From NCBI GenBank assembly GCA_030151135.1, contig JASLEQ010000712.1:1-8696 (forward strand): a stretch of 8,696 nt of DNA, in the 5' to 3' direction. The notes under the pieces were generated by a model. It searched no databases. It saw only the letters and a list, made by a program, of their open reading frames with translations, and was not told where the DNA came from. How positions within the stretch are numbered: position 1 is the first letter of the stretch; each line of letters begins with the position of its first letter. The position numbers and the translations under genes are program-made. Below, piece after piece: positions 1-8,085 of this stretch. The DNA is from Candidatus Sulfotelmatobacter sp. (GTDB taxonomy: Bacteria > Acidobacteriota > Terriglobia > Terriglobales > SbA1).

Positions 1-2
1 AT

Positions 3-1238
3 ACGGTGAACCTGCAGGCAACCACCGCCGGGGCGCCCTCGAACCCCAGTACATCATTTGCGGTGAACGTCAGCACTAACCCGGATTTCAATCTGAACGA
101 GTCAGCTCCATTTCCGAATGTCAAAGTCGGGAGCACGGGAACGACCGGCGCGATCTCCATTACATCGCAGGACGGCTTTGATGGTACGGTGACGTTGAAC
201 TGCCCGGCGACCTACGGTCCGGGCAGTTGCAGCTTCAATCCAGCGACTGTCAGCTCATTCCCTGCAACGGCGAACCTGCTCATCAATGGCACGAGTTTCG
301 TTGCCGGAAGCTATTCCATTTCGATTACGGGCACTTCGGGCTCGATTGTGCACACTCTGCCAATTGGGTTCGATGTGGGGGACTACTCGGTTTCTGGCAC
401 GCAAGCGTTATCGGGCGTTCCGGGAGGGCAGGTGCAGGCAATTTTAAAACTGACGTCGGTTTATTCCTATGCGGGGGCGATTTCCGCAACCTGCGATAAA
501 AGCGCGCTTCCAGGAGCGCAATGTTCGTTGTCATCGGGAGCCTCGGTTGCGCTTTCGAGCGGCGACACTGAAAGCTTTACCGCCTCCATTAGCATCCCCA
601 CGAGCGCATCGCCTGGTCTGTACAACATTAAAATTAACACGCAAGATAGCGCCGGCACCCCAAGCCATTCCACGACACTCGCCCTTACCATCGCGCAAGA
701 TTTTGTGGTGACATCATCGACGCCAACCCAATCGGTGGTTGCCGGACAGACCTCAGGTCCTTATGCGCTGACCGTCCAGCCGATAGGGACTTCATTTACG
801 GGGGCTATCACCCTGAGTTGCACCAAGGGACTGCCCGCCGGCGCACAGTGCATCTTCAGCCCTTCGACCCCAATCACGCCGGGCAGTTCCGCGGTAGACG
901 TAGTAATGAGCATCTCGACCGTGAAAAGCAACAAAAGTGTGGTGCAAAGCAAAAGTAACCATCTCCTGCTCGCCTGCGCAATGTTACTTCTGCCCGCATT
1001 TTTCGCAGTGGGAACTGCGCCGCGCAGGTCGAATGTGCGAGTCTTATTGATGTCCGTTGCTGCAATCTCTCTGATTGCGCTACTTTCCTCGTGCTCAGGA
1101 GTGAGTTCCAGCGGGACTGGAAGTGGCGGAGGCGGATCCGGCAATCCCGTCAACTATCAAGTCACCGTAACGGGTAGCTCGCCTGGAACGGCCTCCGATC
1201 CGGGACAAAGCGCTGTCGTCATTCTGGTCGTAGACTGA
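3..1238 (+). CDS. Secreted Ig-like repeat protein with C-terminal membrane hairpin and lipobox (5' partial)
   Basis: The reading frame is open to the left edge, so this is the C-terminal part of a longer protein; the GTG at 6 is only the first possible start inside the window. Residues counted from that GTG show three related beta-sandwich-like repeats of about 100 residues (about 26-124, 127-230, and 232 onward). Each has a cysteine pair with similar spacing (C66/C75, C163/C173, C272/C282) in a context like TLSCTKGLPAGAQC. The third repeat is interrupted by a hydrophobic stretch (about 319-336), a short basic loop (R340, R341, R345), a second hydrophobic stretch (about 346-360), a lipobox-like L-S-S-C ending at C363, and a Gly/Ser-rich linker (364-379). 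Repeat-like strands then resume (YQVTVTG) and run to the end. The gene ends with tandem TGA TAA. Role unknown; a cell-surface or adhesin-like structural role is inferred. lhgO starts about 30 bp downstream. Confidence 0.8.
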   Translation, partial: TVNLQATTAGAPSNPSTSFAVNVSTNPDFNLNESAPFPNVKVGSTGTTGAISITSQDGFDGTVTLNCPATYGPGSCSFNPATVSSFPATANLLINGTSFVAGSYSISITGTSGSIVHTLPIGFDVGDYSVSGTQALSGVPGGQVQAILKLTSVYSYAGAISATCDKSALPGAQCSLSSGASVALSSGDTESFTASISIPTSASPGLYNIKINTQDSAGTPSHSTTLALTIAQDFVVTSSTPTQSVVAGQTSGPYALTVQPIGTSFTGAITLSCTKGLPAGAQCIFSPSTPITPGSSAVDVVMSISTVKSNKSVVQSKSNHLLLACAMLLLPAFFAVGTAPRRSNVRVLLMSVAAISLIALLSSCSGVSSSGTGSGGGGSGNPVNYQVTVTGSSPGTASDPGQSAVVILVVD

Positions 1239-1254
1239 TAAGTCGCAACTCGGC

Positions 1255-1260
1255 GGAGGG
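1255..1260 (+). promoter_or_regulatory. Shine-Dalgarno of lhgO
   Basis: GGAGGG lies 9 nt before an ATG at 1270 and 6 nt before a TTG at 1267. Both starts are in the same frame and directly adjacent. ATG is the more usual codon and its spacing is acceptable, so 1270 is preferred; the choice changes the protein by one residue. Confidence 0.7.
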
Positions 1261-1269
1261 CCACTCTTG

Positions 1270-2484
1270 ATGACAGATGCTCGTTATGACGTAATCATTG
1301 TTGGTGGTGGTGTCGTAGGTCTAGGCGTAGGCCTTGAGATAACGCGCCGCTTCCCGCGATGCCGTCTTCTTTTGCTGGAGAAAGAAGAGACTGTCGCCCG
1401 CCATCAAAGCGGTCACAACAGCGGCGTCATTCATTCTGGCATCTACTACAAGCCTGGTTCTTTAAAGGCAAGGCTGTGCGTTACCGGGGCAGCAGCCATG
1501 GTCGAGTTCTGCCGTCAGCACAATGTTCCCCACAAGGTGTGCGGCAAGGTCATCGTTGCCACTACTGAAGACGAGCTCCCCAGGCTCGAGGAATTACGTA
1601 AACGCGGAGAGACGAACGGCCTTACCGGGCTTCGCATCATCGAGCGCGAGGAATTACGCGAGATTGAGCCGAATGCGGCAGGGTTGAAGGCTCTTGTCGT
1701 CCCTTCGACGGGAATCACAGATTATGCTCTTGTCTGCCAGAAATATGCCGAACTGATCGGGGGCAAGGGGGGTGTAGTAAAGACCGGCGCTGCTGCGATT
1801 CGGATCAAGCGGTCATCCAGCGAAATCGTTGTCGAGACCCCGAAAGGAGCCTTCGCGGCGAATGCTCTTATCAACTGCGCCGGTCTGTATAGCGATCGAA
1901 TCAGCCGCCTGGCCGGAGACGAACCGGGCGTCATGATCGTGCCTTTTCGAGGAGAGTATTACGACATCGTTCCAGAACGCGCATCGCTGGTGAACGCACT
2001 GATTTATCCGGTGCCCGACCCGCGGTTCCCATTTCTTGGGGTGCACTTCACCCGGCGCATTACCGGCAAGGTTGATGCGGGCCCAAACGCAGTTCTAGCC
2101 CTCGCCCGCGAGGGATACCATCACACCGACATCAACCTTCGAGATCTGGCATCGTCCCTGGGATATAGCGGTTTTTGGAAAATGGTGTGCAAGAATTGGC
2201 GTAGCGGAATCGGAGAATGGTATCGATCGCTCTCGAAGGCGGCATTCGTCGATGCGCTGCAGCGGTTACTGCCCGCGATCCGCGACAACGATCTGACTCC
2301 TGGCGGCTCCGGTGTACGCGCCCAGGCGCTCAAGCCTGACGGCGCTCTGGTAGATGATTTCCAGTTTGTTCCTTCCGGCAAAATCCTGCACGTGCTTAAC
2401 GTCCCTTCGCCGGCAGCGACCGCATCACTGATGATTGGCAAAACTGTGGTCGATACTGCGGCTTCAGCTTTAGGGCTCTCCTGA
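1270..2484 (+). CDS. lhgO: L-2-hydroxyglutarate oxidase LhgO (FAD-dependent)
   Basis: A 404-residue FAD-dependent oxidoreductase of the DAO fold, matching the LhgO (YgaF)/L2HGDH family in length and motifs. Seen: an N-terminal dinucleotide-binding motif GGGVVG (12-17) closing with the acidic E37; the family signature around 45-60, including SGVIHSGIYY; a second FAD-contact segment NCAGLYSDR (202-210); GVRAQ (348-352); and the C-terminal HVLNVPSPAATASL segment that closes over the flavin. The family oxidises L-2-hydroxyglutarate to 2-oxoglutarate. In E. coli electrons go to the membrane quinone pool, and the general role is to remove a by-product of promiscuous dehydrogenases and of lysine/glutarate breakdown. 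No glutarate hydroxylase or other pathway gene is visible nearby, so metabolite repair is the likelier job here (inference). It could be cotranscribed with the Ig-like gene upstream; no terminator is visible between them. Confidence 0.93.
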   Translation: MTDARYDVIIVGGGVVGLGVGLEITRRFPRCRLLLLEKEETVARHQSGHNSGVIHSGIYYKPGSLKARLCVTGAAAMVEFCRQHNVPHKVCGKVIVATTEDELPRLEELRKRGETNGLTGLRIIEREELREIEPNAAGLKALVVPSTGITDYALVCQKYAELIGGKGGVVKTGAAAIRIKRSSSEIVVETPKGAFAANALINCAGLYSDRISRLAGDEPGVMIVPFRGEYYDIVPERASLVNALIYPVPDPRFPFLGVHFTRRITGKVDAGPNAVLALAREGYHHTDINLRDLASSLGYSGFWKMVCKNWRSGIGEWYRSLSKAAFVDALQRLLPAIRDNDLTPGGSGVRAQALKPDGALVDDFQFVPSGKILHVLNVPSPAATASLMIGKTVVDTAASALGLS

Positions 2485-2584
2485 ACCCTGTTGCGTGTAG
2501 CGAAATTCCCAGAAGAAAATCCAATTGAAGTTAGCGGAAAAGAAGTACGAAACCGCCGCAGATTCATGTTAGTTTCTTTGCATT

Positions 2585-2607
2585 CCAATTGCGGCGCCGC
2601 ACATTGG
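2585..2607 (+). promoter_or_regulatory. Bulged palindrome ahead of the small cysteine-protein gene
   Basis: CCAATTGCG pairs with CGCAcATTGG around a GCGC loop, giving nine base pairs with one bulged C at 2602. The inner 10 bp (2591-2600) are a perfect palindrome. The right arm runs into the G-run 2606-2611, which is the only Shine-Dalgarno-like stretch before the GTG at 2615. It could be a repressor operator or an RNA hairpin limiting translation. A G-run, not a T-run, follows it, so it does not look like an intrinsic terminator of lhgO. The rest of 2485-2584 shows no gene and no promoter I can place with confidence. Confidence 0.4.
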
Positions 2608-2614
2608 GGGGAAT

Positions 2615-2770
2615 GTGAGAACTTGCACGAACAGGAAATGCACAGCCTACGGACACATCGTGTACTCGCTCGCGACACGGTGCCCGCTCTGCAAATGGGA
2701 CTTGCGAATGACCGTGCCGGCCAGCGAAACTTCCTCACCATCGCGACCTGATTCTTCTGCCGGACGCTGA
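2615..2770 (+). CDS. Small four-cysteine, zinc-ribbon-like protein
   Basis: A 51-residue frame beginning with GTG, with G2606-G2611 as a probable but closely spaced ribosome binding site. The next in-frame stop upstream is at 2570-2572, and no ATG, GTG or TTG lies between. The protein starts MRTCTNRKCTAYG and has C4, C9, C23 and C26, i.e. C-x4-C, a 13-residue spacer, then CPLC followed by KWDLR. The two knuckles, the aromatic and basic residues around them and a polar, Pro/Ser-rich tail (34-51) fit a compact Zn-binding ribbon followed by a disordered tail. I do not recognise a named family, and the function is unknown. Such short ribbons may bind nucleic acid or protein partners, but nothing here decides that. 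It ends 16 bp from the convergent deaminase gene. Main doubts are the GTG start and the short length; the cysteine pattern is the main support. Confidence 0.62.
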   Translation: MRTCTNRKCTAYGHIVYSLATRCPLCKWDLRMTVPASETSSPSRPDSSAGR

Positions 2771-2786
2771 TTCTATTTCGCCCGAA

Positions 2787-3272
2787 TCACCGGCCAATAT
2801 CCTCATTCCATAAATCCGGCTTGGCGCGTATGAAATCGGCCATGAGCTGAATGCACTCGGCATCATCCATACTGATGAGTTCCACCCCGTGCTGTTGAAA
2901 AAGAACTTCCGCTCCCAGAAAGTTCTGGTTTTCTCCGACAACCACGCGGGGGATTCGGTACAGCAACGCCGTTCCAGTACACATAATGCACGGACTGAGA
3001 GTGCTGACAAGCGTCAATTCTGGCCAGTCACGACGTCGTCCGGCGTTGCGAAGGCAAACCGTTTCCGCATGGGCCGTCGGGTCGCCGGTTTGAACCCGCA
3101 GATTATGTCCACGCGCAAGAATGGTGCCCTGAGAATCGGCCAACACCGACCCGATGGGCAATCCGCCTTCCGCAAGCCCCTTGCGGGCTTCGGTCAAAGC
3201 TTCGAGAAGTAGTCCGTGATAATCCAAGGCTACGCTGACCGCGCAATACGCGGCAGGAAAGGAAGATATCAT
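2787..3272 (-). CDS. Cytosine deaminase, yeast FCY1-type (zinc-dependent)
   Basis: A 161-residue protein of the zinc-dependent cytidine/deoxycytidylate deaminase superfamily that resembles the fungal cytosine deaminase FCY1 along its length rather than tRNA adenosine deaminase. Seen: GGLPIGSVL (36-44); GHNLR (55-59) with the substrate-contact Asn57; zinc/catalytic HAE (H68, E70); PCIMC (C95, C98 as Zn ligands); VVGENQNF (111-118) with the aromatic F118; and the C-terminal WNEDIG (155-160), equivalent to the yeast segment whose Trp and Asp contact the base. The family hydrolyses cytosine to uracil and ammonia for pyrimidine salvage; related bacterial enzymes may accept other bases such as isocytosine or guanine. 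The ATG at 3272 has AAGGG just upstream with short spacing. The first 15 residues are not family-like, so a TTG start at residue 16 (nt 3227) is possible. It lies 31 bp after kdpC on the same strand, so read-through from the kdp transcript is plausible; a functional link is not evident. Confidence 0.85.
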   Translation of the reverse strand: MISSFPAAYCAVSVALDYHGLLLEALTEARKGLAEGGLPIGSVLADSQGTILARGHNLRVQTGDPTAHAETVCLRNAGRRRDWPELTLVSTLSPCIMCTGTALLYRIPRVVVGENQNFLGAEVLFQQHGVELISMDDAECIQLMADFIRAKPDLWNEDIGR

Positions 3273-3303
3273 GCCCTTAACGATTGGACGAGATCAGTCA
3301 GAA

Positions 3304-3876
3304 TTAGCGAATGGGGTAGTGCGCATCAAGGTCAAGATTCAACTCTAGAACGTTGACCCGCGGCTCCCCCAAAAAGCCGAACTGTCTGCCTTGCGTGTGC
3401 TGCGCGACAAGTTGCTGAATCGCCTGTATAGAGGTTTTGCGCTCCCGGGCGACGCGGAGAACTTGAAACTCAGCTGCTGCTGGCGTGATGTCGGGATCGA
3501 GGCCGGACGCGGACGTAGTGACCAGATCGATGGGAACAGGGACGCCAGGATTGTCGGGTCGCAGCAAGCGGACGTCATGCACGACGCGCGCGATGAGCTT
3601 TTGATTCGTCGGTCCCAAATTGGTGCCGCCGGAATTCGCTGCGTCGTAGCCATTGCCCGCCGCCGATGGCCGTGAATGGAAATAACGGGTTCCGGAGAAG
3701 GCTTGTCCGATAAGGCGAGACCCGATGATCTTGCCATCGCGCCGAATCAATTGCCCATTTGCCCGGTTTGGAAACAAGATCTGCGCCAGTCCCGTGATCG
3801 CCAGCGGATAAACGAGCCCGAGAAGAATTGTGGTGAACATTGTCATGAGCAACGCAGTTTTTAGATTCTTCTTCAC
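3304..3876 (-). CDS. kdpC: K+-transporting ATPase subunit KdpC
   Basis: A 190-residue protein, the usual KdpC length. It has one N-terminal membrane helix (about 8-32) and then a periplasmic domain carrying the family signatures GSRLIGQAF (52-60), YFHSRPSAAGNGYD (65-78), NSGGTNLGPTN (81-91), the DLVTTSASGLDPDI segment (117-130) and GFLGEPRVNVLELN (167-180). KdpC is an accessory subunit of the KdpFABC pump, needed for assembly and thought to raise nucleotide affinity of KdpB. The start is a GTG at 3876 with TAAGGA six bases upstream; no ATG lies before the membrane segment. The binding site overlaps the kdpB stop, indicating translational coupling. It is the last kdp gene of the operon here. 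Confidence 0.97.
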   Translation of the reverse strand: MKKNLKTALLMTMFTTILLGLVYPLAITGLAQILFPNRANGQLIRRDGKIIGSRLIGQAFSGTRYFHSRPSAAGNGYDAANSGGTNLGPTNQKLIARVVHDVRLLRPDNPGVPVPIDLVTTSASGLDPDITPAAAEFQVLRVARERKTSIQAIQQLVAQHTQGRQFGFLGEPRVNVLELNLDLDAHYPIR

Positions 3877-3885
3877 CGTATTTCC

Positions 3886-5973
<2,088 letters not shown>

Positions 5974-5976
5974 AAG

Positions 5977-7773
5977 CTAAAAGGTTTTACCCGTCGTCAT
6001 GAGCAGATGTTCGAGGATCGGCCCCAAACTCAGGGCAGGAAAAAATGTGAGCGCCCCCACAATCAAGATCACGCCGATGAGCAGAACAGTGAACAGCGGC
6101 GTCGTTACCGGGAAAGTTCCAATGGATGGAGGAACATATTTCTTGCCGGCAAGGTTTCCGGCGATCGCCAGCATGGGGATGATCATGAGAAATCTGCCCG
6201 CCAGCATGGTGAACGCCATGGTGTTGTCGTACCAGGGGGTGTTGACCGTCAGTCCGCCGAACGCCGAGCCGTTGTTCCCTGCGCCAGAGGTGAACGCGTA
6301 AAGAATTTGCGTGAGCCCATGGGGGCCGGGGTTAGAAATACCAGCTGTCCCAAAGCCGTAGATGGACGAGATCGCGGCAAAAGTAAGGATGAGCAATGGG
6401 AAGACCAGCACAACCAGCATCGCCATCTTTACGTCATACGCTTCGATCTTCTTGCCCAGGTATTCCGGAGTACGACCCACCATCAATCCTGCGATGAAAA
6501 CCGCGAGCACGATGTAGATCAGCATCCCGTACATCCCTGCGCCGACCCCGCCGAAGATGACCTCGCTGAGCATGATGTTCACCAGGGGAACCATGCCGCC
6601 TAGGGGCGTGAAGGAATCGTGCCATCCATTGATCGCGCCGCAACTGGCGTCGGTGGTAACGGTTGCGAATAATGCACTGTTCGCAATGCCGAAGCGGACT
6701 TCCTTGCCTTCCATGTTGCCGCCGGCTTGCATCGCGGTGACGTGTTGGTCCGCTTGAAGCAGGGGATTCCCTTTTGACTCGGCCCAGTACGCCACAAGAA
6801 CGCCGGCCAGAAAGAGAATGGTCATCGCCGACCAGACGGCCCAGCCGTGGCGAACAGATCCGGTCATGCGGCCCAGAGTGTATGTCAGACCAGACCCGAT
6901 GGCGAATATGCAGAACATCTGCAGGAAATTCGAGAATGGAGTCGGATTTTCGAAAGGATGCGCGCTGTTCGCATTAAAAAAGCCACCGCCGTTCGTGCCG
7001 AATTCCTTGATGATCTCTTGCGAAGCCACGGGTCCCTGCGCGATCGTCTGATCGGTTACGGTGTCGACCACTTGCTTGCCGCCGGCATCGAGAACGGCCT
7101 TCCCATTCGCATCGATTTTCGGAACCTGCATCGGCTCGACAAGTTTCGCCGTGTCGTATGGTTTCAGGTTCTGTACCACCCCCTGCGAAACCAGGACCAG
7201 CGCGCCCAGAACACAAAAGGGAAGCAGGACCCACAGAGAGGCGCGAACGAGGTCGACCCAGAAGTTGCCGATGGTCTGCATCTGGCGCCGCGCGATTCCG
7301 CGGATAAAGGCGATCGCCAGTGCGATGCCGGTCGCGGCCGAAACGAAGTTGTGATACGCCAGGCCCGCCATCTGGGTAAAGTAGCTCATGGTCGTTTCGC
7401 CCGAGTAAGCTTGCCAGTTCGTATTCGTGGTGAAAGACGCGGCCGTGTTGAATGCCATGTGAGCGGGGCTGACGGCGCCGAGCTTCTGTGGATTAAAGAG
7501 CAAAAATCCTTGCAGCCTCTCGATTGCATACAGCAAAATCATCGAGACCACGCTGAACAGAAGCATCGCGATTGCGTACTCGGTCCAGCGCATTTCATGA
7601 CTCTCATCGACACCAGTTACGCGGTAGAGCAATCGCTCCATGGGCCGCAATACCGGGTCCATGAACGTTTTTTCCCGGTTAAATACACGAGCCATAAAGA
7701 CGCCCAAGGGTTTCGTGACGGCGAGAATGAGCGCAAGGAAAAGCGCAATCTGAAACCAGCCGTTCGCTGTCAT
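5977..7773 (-). CDS. kdpA: K+-transporting ATPase K+-binding subunit KdpA
   Basis: A 598-residue polytopic membrane protein of the superfamily of K+ transporters; E. coli KdpA has 557. All four pore-loop filter segments are present: TTNTNWQ (115-121), TNGGGFFN (260-267), [10 protein letters not shown] (373-382) and GNNGSAFGG (499-507). These select K+ on the periplasmic side and pass it to KdpB. Other landmarks are FNTAASF (108-114) and [12 protein letters not shown] (268-279). An extra hydrophilic stretch at about 212-245, just ahead of the second filter, accounts for much of the added length. The ATG start overlaps the kdpF stop (TGATG), and a GGAGA ribosome binding site lies inside the end of kdpF, so the two are translationally coupled. 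Confidence 0.98.
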   Translation of the reverse strand: MTANGWFQIALFLALILAVTKPLGVFMARVFNREKTFMDPVLRPMERLLYRVTGVDESHEMRWTEYAIAMLLFSVVSMILLYAIERLQGFLLFNPQKLGAVSPAHMAFNTAASFTTNTNWQAYSGETTMSYFTQMAGLAYHNFVSAATGIALAIAFIRGIARRQMQTIGNFWVDLVRASLWVLLPFCVLGALVLVSQGVVQNLKPYDTAKLVEPMQVPKIDANGKAVLDAGGKQVVDTVTDQTIAQGPVASQEIIKEFGTNGGGFFNANSAHPFENPTPFSNFLQMFCIFAIGSGLTYTLGRMTGSVRHGWAVWSAMTILFLAGVLVAYWAESKGNPLLQADQHVTAMQAGGNMEGKEVRFGIANSALFATVTTDASCGAINGWHDSFTPLGGMVPLVNIMLSEVIFGGVGAGMYGMLIYIVLAVFIAGLMVGRTPEYLGKKIEAYDVKMAMLVVLVFPLLILTFAAISSIYGFGTAGISNPGPHGLTQILYAFTSGAGNNGSAFGGLTVNTPWYDNTMAFTMLAGRFLMIIPMLAIAGNLAGKKYVPPSIGTFPVTTPLFTVLLIGVILIVGALTFFPALSLGPILEHLLMTTGKTF

Positions 7774-7856
7774 CAGAATTTCTCCGGGCGAAGCAGGGCG
7801 TAGAGAAGGTAAAGGGCGGTAAGAGCGCTAACGATCAGAATGATCCAGGATCCCAT
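7773..7856 (-). CDS. kdpF: K+-transporting ATPase small subunit KdpF
   Basis: A 27-residue single-helix membrane peptide, M-G-S-W-I-I-L-I-V at its start and ending [12 protein letters not shown], the hallmark C-terminus of KdpF. It sits directly ahead of kdpA as in other kdpFABC operons. KdpF stabilises the complex, lying between subunits in the membrane. Its TGA shares its A with the kdpA ATG. A TGAGG sequence 10 bases before the ATG overlaps the stop of the preceding small frame, suggesting coupled translation of that frame, kdpF and kdpA. Confidence 0.95.
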   Translation of the reverse strand: MGSWIILIVSALTALYLLYALLRPEKF

Positions 7857-7868
7857 GCGGGGAATGCC

Positions 7869-7955
7869 TCACTTCACTACATCGCAAAAATAGACGTATG
7901 CGATGCACACTCCGAAAAACAAAATCGTAGCGGCAATAAACATGGCGTCTTGCAT
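7869..7955 (-). CDS. 28-residue membrane peptide preceding kdpF
   Basis: An ATG frame of 28 residues, starting M-Q-D-A and made of one continuous hydrophobic helix (about residues 5-24, MFIAATILFFGVCIAYVYFC) that ends in a short polar tail D-V-V-K. A weak purine-rich GAGAA lies about 9 bases upstream. It is the first frame downstream of the probable KdpE operator and ends 12 bp before kdpF, with its TGA forming part of the kdpF ribosome binding site. It is similar in size and hydrophobicity to KdpF but lacks the RPEKF end, so it is not a second kdpF copy. A role as an extra small subunit or regulator of the pump is inference only. It could also act simply as a translated leader that couples expression. 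No family name is known to me. Confidence 0.6.
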   Translation of the reverse strand: MQDAMFIAATILFFGVCIAYVYFCDVVK

Positions 7956-8019
7956 GAAATATTCTCGTTGGGGGCGCAACCCTACCCCAATTGGTATTGC
8001 ACACGCGTGGGGATAGCTT

Positions 8020-8050
8020 TTGCGTAAAAGGTTCGTAAGGAGTTCGTAAA
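8020..8050 (-). promoter_or_regulatory. Probable KdpE operator: three 9-bp direct repeats at 11-bp period
   Basis: Read on the minus strand, TTTACGAAC (8050-8042), CTTACGAAC (8039-8031) and TTTACGCAA (8028-8020) follow each other with an exact 11-bp period; all three share TTACG. Tandem direct repeats with this spacing are the standard binding pattern of OmpR/PhoB-type response regulators, the family to which the neighbouring KdpE belongs. The array lies 36 bp after the kdpE stop and about 65 bp before the first kdp-side start codon, which fits an activator site overlapping or just upstream of the -35 region of the kdpFABC promoter. I cannot place a convincing -10 hexamer; none close to consensus is present, as expected for an activator-dependent promoter. 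Confidence 0.6.
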
Positions 8051-8085
8051 CAGAAAATCGAGCGCGGAACTGAAGAAGTTTCCCG

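Noticed and set aside
2585..2607. Intrinsic terminator of lhgO
   Set aside because: The hairpin is followed by a run of G on the plus strand, and no T-run follows it on the minus strand either.
2121..2741. A 206-codon minus-strand frame over the end of lhgO
   Set aside because: It is antisense to the well-supported C-terminal half of lhgO and to the small cysteine gene, with no recognisable motif.
2787..3272. Naming the deaminase tRNA adenosine deaminase (tadA)
   Set aside because: The GHNLR, VVGENQNF and W-x-EDIG segments match fungal-type cytosine deaminase, and the length and C-terminus differ from TadA.
6847..7803. A 318-codon open frame on the plus strand opposite kdpA, and similar long frames opposite kdpB (4234-4914, 5225-5932) and at 5917-6603
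   Set aside because: Translations are rich in Arg, His, Gln and Asp without domain motifs, and they lie opposite strongly supported kdp genes; they are shadow frames.
7869..7955. Duplicate kdpF
   Set aside because: The peptide lacks the [13 protein letters not shown] end, and the true kdpF lies directly downstream.
8066..8084. Possible terminator hairpin after kdpE
   Set aside because: The arms pair only with a bulge (GGAAACT against AGTTCC) and no T-tract follows directly.
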